Below the pieces are notes generated by a model that was given only the letters and a program-made list of their open reading frames with translations, made no database searches and was not told the origin of the DNA. Made by a program: the position numbers and the translations under genes. Of a stretch of 7,466 nucleotides of DNA, positions 1 to 6,304 are shown piece after piece. The stretch lies in assembly GCA_018623785.1 (NCBI GenBank), contig JAAZVD010000069.1, forward strand, positions 1 to 7,466, given 5' to 3'. Source of the DNA: Bacteroidota bacterium. Lineage in GTDB: Bacteria; Bacteroidota; Rhodothermia; Rhodothermales; UBA10348. Positions within the stretch are counted from its first letter, which is position 1. Every line of letters starts with the position of its first letter.

Positions 1-1314
1 ATCGCCTCGCTTACAAGCCTGCATGTACAGGCCCAGGATGTGCGCGATGTCACGTTCAACGAAGCCGTCCAAATCGCGCTTGACAACAACATCACCATCA
101 AACGGGCCGAGAACAACCTGGATCTGCAGGAGCTCACAGTCAAGTCCGAGCAGGCTGACTTTCTTCCAAACCTGAACTTCAATACGGGGGCTAATCGAAA
201 TTTCGGGCTCCAGTTCGATCAGACGGTTGGTCAGCTTAGGAACACGTCCACGGACGGATTCAACTATGGCGTTAGCTCAGGTATCAATCTCTTCAATGGC
301 TTTGCGGATATTGCCGGCTTGAATGCAGCTCGTTCGCAGTTGGAAGCCCAGGAATATGCCATGGAGCGTACGCGGCAGACGGTGGTGTTCAACGTCATCT
401 CGACCTACCTGAATGTCATCCTTGCCGAAGAGAACATCCGCATCCGCGAGGAAGACGTCCAGGCCCAGCAGCAGTTACTCGACCAGATCCAAGAGTTTGT
501 CAATGTCGGCTCGCGGGCTATTTCGGATCTGTATCAGCAGCAAGCCACCTTGGCCAATGCTGAATCCCAGCTTCTAACGGCCGAGTCCAACTTCCAGGTG
601 TCGAAAACGCGCCTGATCCAGGTACTCCAGTTGGACCCGCTTTCGGATTACCGATTCATCGCCCCGGACCCATCTGAGCTTCCTCTCAACGTGCGCAGCT
701 ACGATCCTGAGAACCTGCTGGTCAGCGCCTTTGAGCGTCGTGCAGACATTCGGGCACAGGAAGCATCCATCGAAGCCGCCGAACAGAGCATTCGTGCCGC
801 CCGCTCTGGATACCTCCCTTCACTCAACCTGAGTGCAAGCCACGGGGCAGGCTACACCTCGGCGAACGAGCGTGATGATTTCAATACACAGCTCAAAAAC
901 AACCGCTCCGAGCGGCTGAATCTGAGCCTTTCGATTCCGCTGTTCAATCGTCTGAACACCAAGCGCAGCATTGAATCCTCACGGGTGCAGTTCAACAATG
1001 CTCGTTTGGACCTCGAAAACGCGCAGCAGAACGTAGCCATCGAAGTGCGTCAGGCCTACCTCGATTACCAGGTGGCGGTAAAGCGCCTCGAAGTAACCCA
1101 GAAAAGTCTGCAAGCGGCCGATCAAGCGCTGCAGGTAGAGGAGGAACGTTACGAGGTAGGCGCTTCCACCCTGGTCGAGCTTCAGCAAGCGCGTTCTCAG
1201 TTCGTCAACGCGTCCAGCCAGCGGGCACAGGCCGTATTCCAGTTCCACTTCCAGCATCGCCTGATCGAATACTATCAGGGCGTTCTGGACCCGGCGCAGC
1301 CACTCTTCAATTGA
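1..1314 (+). CDS. TolC-family outer-membrane efflux protein (5' end outside window)
   Basis: This is an outer-membrane channel of the TolC/OEP family, the exit duct of a tripartite efflux pump. The frame is open from base 1. The first visible residues (IASLTSLHVQA|QD) look like the end of a Sec signal peptide with an AxA-type cleavage site, so the true start lies a few codons upstream. The GTG at 40 is inside the mature protein and is not the start. About 437 residues are visible. They show the two-fold OEP repeat: a first half beginning with TFNEAVQIALDNN and a second half beginning near AFERRADIRAQEASI. The second half carries the typical GYLPSLNLSAS strand, SIPLFNR, and a long helical stretch ending in RYEVGASTLVELQQARSQ. 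The length fits the family. It is followed after about 65 bp by the adaptor gene and then the ATPase, which indicates an operon. The substrate cannot be deduced. The family call is secure. Confidence 0.93.
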   Translation: MASLTSLHVQAQDVRDVTFNEAVQIALDNNITIKRAENNLDLQELTVKSEQADFLPNLNFNTGANRNFGLQFDQTVGQLRNTSTDGFNYGVSSGINLFNGFADIAGLNAARSQLEAQEYAMERTRQTVVFNVISTYLNVILAEENIRIREEDVQAQQQLLDQIQEFVNVGSRAISDLYQQQATLANAESQLLTAESNFQVSKTRLIQVLQLDPLSDYRFIAPDPSELPLNVRSYDPENLLVSAFERRADIRAQEASIEAAEQSIRAARSGYLPSLNLSASHGAGYTSANERDDFNTQLKNNRSERLNLSLSIPLFNRLNTKRSIESSRVQFNNARLDLENAQQNVAIEVRQAYLDYQVAVKRLEVTQKSLQAADQALQVEEERYEVGASTLVELQQARSQFVNASSQRAQAVFQFHFQHRLIEYYQGVLDPAQPLFN

Positions 1315-1326
1315 TGGCTTGCCGGA

Positions 1327-1345
1327 CAGGCCGCTGAGCGGTCTG
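1327..1345 (+). other. Intercistronic hairpin between TolC-like and adaptor genes
   Basis: CAGGCCGC and GCGGTCTG can pair as an 8-bp stem, including one G-T(U) pair, around a 3-base TGA loop. The hairpin starts 12 bases after the tolC-like stop codon. No T-tract follows it (the next bases are AATTCC), so it does not look like a complete intrinsic terminator. It could be an mRNA-stabilising, processing or attenuating structure within the operon. The pairing is seen directly; any function is inference. Confidence 0.45.
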
Positions 1346-1383
1346 AATTCCATCCTCGTCACACACCGAATCAACCCGTGTCC

Positions 1384-2745
1384 ATGGCCAAGAAAAAAAG
1401 TGCCACCAAACGCATCCTGATCCTGCTCCTCGTACTGGTCGTCGTTGCCGTAGCCGTGATCGTTGGGTTGCGGGTCTCCGGTGTCGTCGGCGGCAAGGAG
1501 CGCGCCACGCAGGTGGAACTGTCCGACGTTGAACGCAGAACGGTGACGCAGCTGGTAACCGCTTCGGGTAACATCCAGCCAGAGGTAGAAGTACGTATCA
1601 GCCCTGATGTGTCCGGGGAGATTGTAGAGCTGCCCATCGTGGAAGGGGATCAGGTGGCACGAGGTCAGCTGCTGGCTCGAATCAAGCCGGACTTTTATCA
1701 GGCTCAGCTCGATCAAGCCGAGGCCTCGGTACTTCAAGCGAAAGCCAACGAAGCCCAACGCCGAGCTGACCTATTGAATGCGACCTTGGAGCGGGATCGC
1801 CAGCAGTCCCTGTATGCGTCAGGTGCAATTTCCGAGTCAGCGTTTCAAACGGCTTCGACGCGTTTCGAAACCATGAAAGCGTCCTACGAGGCATCCCAGT
1901 ACAGCGTCCGTATCGCAGAGGCGCGCCTGAAGGAAGCGCGTGAGCAGCTTTCCAAGACCACGATCTATGCACCCATGGATGGGACGATTTCCATTCTCGC
2001 GGTCGAACTTGGCGAGCGGGTCGTGGGAACGACCCAGATGACGGGTACCGAAATGATGCGTGTGGCCAAGCTGAACCAAATGGAAATGGTGGTCAACGTC
2101 AATGAGAACGACGTTGTGAATGTAGCCGTCGGTGATACGGCAGCCATTGAGATCGATGCCTACCCGACGCGCGTGTTCAACGGTGTAGTTACTGAAATTG
2201 CTAATTCTGCTCGCATCACGGGCTCAGGCAGTCAGGAGCAGATTACCAACTTCCCGGTTAAGATTCGCATCCTGGATCCGCACAATGTCTCGTTCGACGC
2301 TTCGGGTGTGGATGATGTGGTCATGGATAACGAGCTGCCTGTGGCTTCGACGGAAATGCCGAATTTCCGCCCAGGCATGAGTGGTACTGTAGATATCTAC
2401 ACCCACACTGTTGATGGTGCGACCGCCGTACCGATCCAGGCTGTTACGGTCCGCGACTTCATGCAGCTCGATGAAGAGCACGGGGGCATGGCCGACTCGC
2501 TCCGTACACCGGGCGAAGAAGATCTGCGGCGTGTGGTCTTTGTCGTGGACGAAGAGGATCGGACCCGTATCCAAGAGGTGGAAACCGGTATTGCCGACGA
2601 CTCTTACTATGTGATCATCTCAGGCCTGAGTATCGGGGACAAGGTGGTAACTGGTCCCTATCGAGCCGTATCTCGAACGCTGGAGCCGGGCGAACTGGTG
2701 GAAGAGCGGGAAGAACAGGCTCCTGCTCGGATGGCGCGTAACTGA
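1384..2745 (+). CDS. Periplasmic adaptor subunit of tripartite efflux pump (MacA/HlyD-like)
   Basis: This is a membrane-fusion (periplasmic adaptor) protein linking an inner-membrane transporter to the TolC-type duct. The ATG at 1384 gives 453 residues; an in-frame GTG two codons earlier (1378) is possible, and neither has a clear ribosome-binding site. The N-terminus is a positively charged [10 protein letters not shown] followed by one hydrophobic anchor helix (about residues 11-32). The first half of the lipoyl/barrel-sandwich domain lies around 60-105 ([19 protein letters not shown]), then an alpha-helical hairpin at about 105-192. The second lipoyl half contains IYAPMDGTI (194-202). A beta-barrel follows from about 230 to 340, with the [11 protein letters not shown] signature, and then a membrane-proximal domain. 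Acidic inserts interrupt the barrel (about 300-326) and the last domain (about 362-381). It lies between the TolC-like and ATPase genes, 25 bp from the latter, which supports a MacAB-TolC-like pump rather than an RND pump. Confidence 0.92.
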   Translation: MAKKKSATKRILILLLVLVVVAVAVIVGLRVSGVVGGKERATQVELSDVERRTVTQLVTASGNIQPEVEVRISPDVSGEIVELPIVEGDQVARGQLLARIKPDFYQAQLDQAEASVLQAKANEAQRRADLLNATLERDRQQSLYASGAISESAFQTASTRFETMKASYEASQYSVRIAEARLKEAREQLSKTTIYAPMDGTISILAVELGERVVGTTQMTGTEMMRVAKLNQMEMVVNVNENDVVNVAVGDTAAIEIDAYPTRVFNGVVTEIANSARITGSGSQEQITNFPVKIRILDPHNVSFDASGVDDVVMDNELPVASTEMPNFRPGMSGTVDIYTHTVDGATAVPIQAVTVRDFMQLDEEHGGMADSLRTPGEEDLRRVVFVVDEEDRTRIQEVETGIADDSYYVIISGLSIGDKVVTGPYRAVSRTLEPGELVEEREEQAPARMARN

Positions 2746-2770
2746 TCGATACCCGAAAACGAACAAACGC

Positions 2771-3526
2771 ATGAGTGAGCAGCAACCGGTCATCGTTCTC
2801 AACGACATTCATCGTACCTACCAAATGGGGACGCAGACCGTACGCGCTCTGGATGGAGCGGACCTCAACGTCTACCCCAATGAGTATGTGGCCATCATGG
2901 GGCCTTCAGGCTCGGGAAAGTCTACGATGATGAATATCATCGGCTGCCTGGATGTACCATCCAGGGGTACTTACATCCTGAACGGACAGGATGTCAGTGA
3001 AATGGATGATGATGAACTGGCGGCAGCCCGGAATCGGGAAATTGGATTTGTCTTCCAGACGTTCAACCTGCTGCCGCGCGTGGATTGCCTGCAGAATGTG
3101 GAACTCCCCTTGATCTACGCAGGGCATCCCCGCTCAATACGGCGGGAAATGGCGGCTGACGCCCTGCGTTCGGTAGGCTTGGGAGACCGTATGGATCATA
3201 AGCCGAACGAGCTCTCCGGTGGTCAGCGTCAGCGCGTAGCTGTGGCCAGGGCACTGGTCAACAAGCCCTCCATCTTGCTCGCCGACGAGCCCACGGGCAA
3301 TCTGGATTCAAAGACGGGCGTGGAGATCATGCACCTGTTTGAAGCGCTGTACCAGGCCGGAAACACGATCCTGCTGGTCACTCACGAAGAAGAGATTGCC
3401 CAGCATGCACGGCGTATCATCCGGCTGCGTGACGGTAAGATCGAGACGGACGAACGGGTCGAAAACCCAACCCTTCAGGGGGCGGATCTGGATGCACACG
3501 AGCAAGCGATAGGCGTGGCGCCGTAA
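2771..3526 (+). CDS. ABC transporter ATP-binding protein, MacB/LolD type
   Basis: This cytoplasmic ATPase energises a type VII (MacB/FtsX-like) ABC transporter. It has 251 residues, and every nucleotide-binding element is intact: Walker A GPSGSGKS (44-51), Q-loop Q96 in [11 protein letters not shown], signature [15 protein letters not shown] (148-162), Walker B ILLADE (168-173), D-loop GNLD and switch His205 (LLVTHE). The [11 protein letters not shown] block and the FQTFNLLPR wording are typical of the MacB/LolD/FtsE subfamily. The ATG start sits 25 bp after the adaptor stop; the leader is A-rich with no Shine-Dalgarno. The protein contains only the nucleotide-binding domain. There is no fused membrane domain, so it differs from E. 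coli MacB and must work with a separate permease, which is not in this window. The short C-terminal tail (about 228-251) has no recognisable motif. Confidence 0.95.
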   Translation: MSEQQPVIVLNDIHRTYQMGTQTVRALDGADLNVYPNEYVAIMGPSGSGKSTMMNIIGCLDVPSRGTYILNGQDVSEMDDDELAAARNREIGFVFQTFNLLPRVDCLQNVELPLIYAGHPRSIRREMAADALRSVGLGDRMDHKPNELSGGQRQRVAVARALVNKPSILLADEPTGNLDSKTGVEIMHLFEALYQAGNTILLVTHEEEIAQHARRIIRLRDGKIETDERVENPTLQGADLDAHEQAIGVAP

Positions 3527-3539
3527 ACGGACTACCTGC

Positions 3540-3561
3540 GCCGTACTGAATCCGGCTTTTT
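3540..3561 (+). terminator. Weak intrinsic terminator candidate after the efflux operon
   Basis: GCCG (3540-3543) can pair with CGGC (3553-3556) across a 9-base loop, and five T residues follow directly (3557-3561). An alternative ACGG/CCGT pairing (3527-3530 with 3541-3544) overlaps it. The stem is only 4 bp, so the structure is weak. Its place between two convergent genes, just after the ATPase stop codon, is where a terminator is expected. The T-run overlaps the stop codon of the opposing lipoprotein gene. Confidence 0.35.
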
Positions 3562-4036
3562 ACATCCCGCACAGATAGCGTTTGCGCTCCTGCTCGAAGG
3601 TCACATTTCCCTCCGCGCGACGAATTTTCACGATCTGGTGCGGCAGCGAGAGCGCTTGCAAGGTTATACAATCCTGTGCCGGGACGTTGAATACGTAGTT
3701 GATCATAATTTCCTCGCCGGTCCGCTCAACCGACTGCACCTCGACGATATAGCCGCCCGACTCGGTGGGAATGGCAATCAGGGCGACCATGTACTGCTCA
3801 AAATCCACCTCAGGAATGTCACCCAACGGCGTCACCTTTTCCAGGGCCTCGTCGAGTGCGGCCTGACTCCTTAAAACGACTTCAATCGTGTCCCGCACAG
3901 ACCCACCGTGCCCCATGGCAATGGGATCAAACGCCAGCACTTCATCAGGACCATCCGTCGCATCCATGGCTTCTTGGCAGGCTGTCAGCGAGAACAGCAT
4001 GGATGCGAATAATAACGTTGTGAGAAGTTGCTTCAT
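3560..4036 (-). CDS. Small lipoprotein with PrcB_C-like domain
   Basis: This encodes a predicted 158-residue lipoprotein. Translation from 4036 gives MKQLLTTLLFASMLFSLTAC, a lipoprotein signal peptide whose lipobox LTAC places the lipidated Cys at residue 20. The frame stays open to 4141, but that would put a charged extension before the signal peptide, so 4036 is preferred. The mature part (about 75-140) resembles the PrcB C-terminal domain. It has the pattern EVDFEQYMVALIAIP, then SGGYIVEVQSVE, and a strand pair ending in QALSLPHQIVKI. In that family a beta-structured domain shaped around a G-G-Y turn ends with P-h-x-I-V. PrcB is known as a stabiliser of a surface protease complex in Treponema; no partner protease is seen here. 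Cys123 and Cys156 could form a disulfide. The gene stands alone, convergent with the efflux operon and divergent from marC. The domain assignment is by recognition and is moderately sure; the function is unknown. Confidence 0.8.
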   Translation of the reverse strand: MKQLLTTLLFASMLFSLTACQEAMDATDGPDEVLAFDPIAMGHGGSVRDTIEVVLRSQAALDEALEKVTPLGDIPEVDFEQYMVALIAIPTESGGYIVEVQSVERTGEEIMINYVFNVPAQDCITLQALSLPHQIVKIRRAEGNVTFEQERKRYLCGM

Positions 4037-4139
4037 GACCTGTGTAGTGCCCCCGTCTGGGGTGTATGATGGATCCGACCGTGATGTGGTGAGCCTTTTC
4101 TTTTGATCAGCGTGCCTGAAAACGCGAAACCGACGCTCC
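4037..4139. promoter_or_regulatory. Divergent intergenic region (lipoprotein / marC)
   Basis: These 103 bp separate two divergently transcribed genes and must contain the promoter of the lipoprotein gene, and probably that of the MarC gene. I see a short inverted repeat, CCCC-GTCT-GGGG (4051-4062), and a TATGAT at 4065-4070 on the plus strand that resembles a -10 box but has no good -35 partner. The stretch before marC is A-rich (CTGAAAACGCGAAACC), with no Shine-Dalgarno. No promoter could be assigned with confidence on either strand. Confidence 0.4.
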
Positions 4140-4724
4140 ATGACACCTTATATCGAATCGTTCCTGCCCCTTTTTGTTGCCATGAACCTGCCCGGCGTGC
4201 TGCCCATTTTCATGGGTCTCACAGACGGCATGAGTGTGAAGGCGCGCCGCAAGCTCGTCTTTCAGGCATCGTCCACTGCCTTTGCAGTGGCCATACTTAT
4301 CCTTTTCGCCGGCGATGTCATCTTCCAGACCCTTGGCATCACGGTCAATGACCTGCGCGTTGGCGGCGGACTCATCCTTCTGGTGCTTTCGATTACCGAT
4401 CTCATTTTCGGAGACTTCAAGCGACGTGCTCCCGAAGATGACACGGAATCATCCATCGGTATCGTACCCATTGGCATTCCGCTGACCATCGGACCGGCCG
4501 CCATAACAACCATCCTGGTAAGCCAGCAAAGCTTCGGCTATCTGCCTACGAGTGTATCTCTCTTTACGAATCTCACGCTCATCACCATCGGCTTTCTCTA
4601 TGGCCCGGCGCTGCTCCTCAAACTGGGTAAAAACACTGCCAAGGCCATTGCCAAGGTTACCAGCCTCTTTCTGGCTGCCATCGCCGTGGCCATGATCCGC
4701 GTCGGTATCCTGGGGATGTTATAA
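4140..4724 (+). CDS. MarC-family integral membrane protein (UPF0056)
   Basis: This is a polytopic inner-membrane protein of the MarC family, 194 residues, close to the usual length of about 200. Six hydrophobic segments are visible, at about 6-26, 40-64, 72-92, 108-128, 142-162 and 173-193. Family hallmarks are the N-terminal NLPGVLPIFMGLT, the GGGLILLVLSITDL segment and the PIGIPLTIGPAAITTIL loop-helix. The loop at about 93-107 (KRRAPEDDTESS) is hydrophilic. The ATG at 4140 is the natural start because the first hydrophobic helix begins within a few residues. The family was named after the E. coli mar locus, but a role in antibiotic resistance has not held up and the biochemical function is unknown. 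The neighbours do not suggest a role: it is divergent from the lipoprotein gene and convergent with the amidohydrolase gene, 33 bp away, with no clear terminator between them. Confidence 0.92.
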   Translation: MTPYIESFLPLFVAMNLPGVLPIFMGLTDGMSVKARRKLVFQASSTAFAVAILILFAGDVIFQTLGITVNDLRVGGGLILLVLSITDLIFGDFKRRAPEDDTESSIGIVPIGIPLTIGPAAITTILVSQQSFGYLPTSVSLFTNLTLITIGFLYGPALLLKLGKNTAKAIAKVTSLFLAAIAVAMIRVGILGML

Positions 4725-4757
4725 AAGTGCCACCGAGTTCCAACGAACACAAGGCGA

Positions 4758-6161
4758 TTACTGAACCCCTACCATTCCTTCGATTGAATCGATGATGGCC
4801 GCCGAATCGAATCCGACGCCATCGCGGAAGACGATCTCGACATTACGGATCACGGCGGGATCGGAAGCCAGGTCGCCATCGATCAGGACCAAGTCGGCGT
4901 GTTTTCCAGCCTCGATCGAGCCCGTTTCATCGTCAATACTCAGGATGCGTGCACCGTTGAGTGTCATGATCTGAATAACCTCCGGCGTCGAAAAGCCCGC
5001 TTCATGCAGCAACTCGTAGTTGCGCTGATCGCCATAGCCCGGGAGCGCACCGCCATATCCGGTCGGATCCACGCCCGAAGCCAACAGTCCGCCGGCTTCT
5101 ACGAAGGCTTTTTCAAACTCGAGCGCCTTCACCCACAAATCCTTCCAGAGTTGTGAGTTCTGATCGGCTATGTTGGACCGGGTCTGCAGATACTCCTTCT
5201 GAACCTCAGGCGACATCGCATCTAGCACGCGCTGCTCAAGGGGAGGACGATTCGGGACGTAGAGTTCGTACACGGCCAGCGTGGACGTCATCCCAACGCC
5301 CGCTTCGTTCATTTCACGGAAGGTCGTCTGTACGTCGTCCCCGGCCATGTCCACATCGAGCAGACTCTCCCGGAAGTCCGAAGGGCACTGATCGAGCGGC
5401 TTGTCCTCATCATAATCAGTGTTGGTAAAAAAGCCGTGCTCAAGATTGTCGATGCCGGCAGCCACGGCCTCGCGGAAGGACACTGAACACAGGTGGCCCG
5501 TTACCTTTACGCCCATTTTGTGCGCTTCATCGGCTGCCGCAGCCAACTCTTCGCGGGTAATGAGATTGTAGGCCTTGAACCAGTCGACGCCCTCTTCAGC
5601 CCAGTAGCGTACCACGCGGCGAGCATCTTCTGGTCCATCCAGGCGCGTCATGTACGTGTAACCTTCTCCCCCGGTTATGTAGGGCCCCGTCACGAACATG
5701 CGCGGCCCGATGCGCTCACGATTGTTGATCGCGCGCTTGAGCTCGAGCTCGGAGTAGGGCGCGTAGCTGCCCGTCGTGCGGATGGTGGTCACGCCGGAGG
5801 CCAGGTACAGTAGTGGCGCGGTCACGTCCAGTTGAATGCGGCGCTGGCTGGTCGTGTAAAACGTGTGGTTATGCAGCCCGATCATGCCCGGAATCAGCGT
5901 TTTGCCCGTGCCATCGATGGTGTGAGCGCCCGAGGGAATCATGAAATCGGCGCCGACATCGCTGATCAGGCCGTCCGTGATTACGACGCTCTGCCCCTCC
6001 AAAGGTCCGTTGCCCGTACCATCGATAATGGTGACATTCTGAATCACGACGGAGGCGGCATCGACCGCCATGAATTCGGTTAGACGATCCGGCCAGTCCT
6101 GGGCCATGGATGGAAGGGCGATCAGGAAGGTAGCGGCAAGAAGAGCGGTCAGGCGACGCAT
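4758..6161 (-). CDS. Secreted metal-dependent amidohydrolase
   Basis: This encodes a 467-residue enzyme of the amidohydrolase superfamily, predicted to be exported. The chosen start at 6161 gives MRRLTALLAATFLIALPSMA|QD, a Sec signal peptide with SMA before the likely cleavage site; the longer open frame to 6281 would bury it. The N-terminal beta-sandwich has VTIIDGTGNGP (43-53) and the TLIPGMIGLHNH strand. Metal and catalytic ligands are all present: His97 and His99 (HNH), Lys196 (DWFKAYN, the likely carbamylated lysine), His223 (VTGH), His242 (NLEH) and Asp365 (SGVDPTG). The C-terminus ends with the NGARIL...GSIEAGKHADLVLIDGD element, which closes the sandwich. The layout matches the imidazolonepropionase/Xaa-Pro dipeptidase-like branch, in which substrates are mostly unassigned; an amide or peptide-like substrate in the periplasm is an inference. 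It lies downstream of the multicopper oxidase gene on the same strand, but 143 bp away and with its own promoter candidate. Confidence 0.93.
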   Translation of the reverse strand: MRRLTALLAATFLIALPSMAQDWPDRLTEFMAVDAASVVIQNVTIIDGTGNGPLEGQSVVITDGLISDVGADFMIPSGAHTIDGTGKTLIPGMIGLHNHTFYTTSQRRIQLDVTAPLLYLASGVTTIRTTGSYAPYSELELKRAINNRERIGPRMFVTGPYITGGEGYTYMTRLDGPEDARRVVRYWAEEGVDWFKAYNLITREELAAAADEAHKMGVKVTGHLCSVSFREAVAAGIDNLEHGFFTNTDYDEDKPLDQCPSDFRESLLDVDMAGDDVQTTFREMNEAGVGMTSTLAVYELYVPNRPPLEQRVLDAMSPEVQKEYLQTRSNIADQNSQLWKDLWVKALEFEKAFVEAGGLLASGVDPTGYGGALPGYGDQRNYELLHEAGFSTPEVIQIMTLNGARILSIDDETGSIEAGKHADLVLIDGDLASDPAVIRNVEIVFRDGVGFDSAAIIDSIEGMVGVQ

Positions 6162-6197
6162 GGCGGGAGCAGGGAATAGGTGAAGAGGGCTCTCCCG

Positions 6198-6227
6198 ATG
6201 ATAGGAGATTCCACGCGGTGAGTGCAA
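6198..6227 (-). promoter_or_regulatory. Sigma70-like promoter candidate for the amidohydrolase gene
   Basis: Read on the minus strand, TTGCAC (6227-6222) and TATCAT (6203-6198) are separated by 18 bases. The first matches 4 of 6 and the second 5 of 6 positions of the sigma70 consensus. The -10 box lies about 36 bases before the chosen ATG at 6161, leaving a short leader. If the host uses the Bacteroidota-type housekeeping promoter (TTTG / TAnnTTTG), the match may be chance. Confidence 0.35.
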
Positions 6228-6270
6228 GCCTTGGGCCGGGGAAACGCACCTCGAGCCGGCATGGCCCGGA

Positions 6271-6296
6271 CCTGCTATCAATTCCTCGTGAGCAGG
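6271..6296 (-). other. Inverted repeat just after the multicopper oxidase stop
   Basis: CCTGCT (6271-6276) and AGCAGG (6291-6296) form a perfect 6-bp inverted repeat with a 14-base spacer, starting 8 bases past the stop codon of the multicopper oxidase gene. There is no T-tract on either side, so it is at best a transcript-end-stabilising hairpin and may be coincidental. The rest of the 143-bp gap (6162-6304) holds the promoter candidate and otherwise nothing recognisable. Confidence 0.25.
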
Positions 6297-6304
6297 ATGA
6301 CCCG

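Noticed and set aside
40..42. GTG at 40 as the start of the TolC-like gene
   Set aside because: The frame continues to base 1, and the preceding residues look like the end of a signal peptide with AxA cleavage, so this GTG encodes a Val in the mature protein.
979..1758. Long antisense open frame (259 codons) across the tolC-adaptor junction
   Set aside because: It lies opposite two clear genes, shows no domain or signal-like features, and its composition is what the complementary strand of GC-rich coding DNA gives. The sense-strand genes explain this region.
4037..4141. Upstream extension of the lipoprotein gene to 4141
   Set aside because: It would add 35 charged residues before a complete lipoprotein signal peptide and overlap the divergent marC start by two bases; the start at 4036 fits much better.
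4140..4724. Calling the MarC-family protein an antibiotic-resistance determinant
   Set aside because: The family name comes from the mar locus, but a resistance function is not supported; only membership of the membrane-protein family can be stated.
4725..4757. Terminator between convergent marC and amidohydrolase genes
   Set aside because: Only a 4-bp GTTC-CAAC-GAAC pairing is possible and there is no T-run, so no terminator is called.
6162..6281. Upstream extension of the amidohydrolase gene to 6281
   Set aside because: It would place 40 non-signal residues ahead of a complete Sec signal peptide and would cover the promoter candidate.
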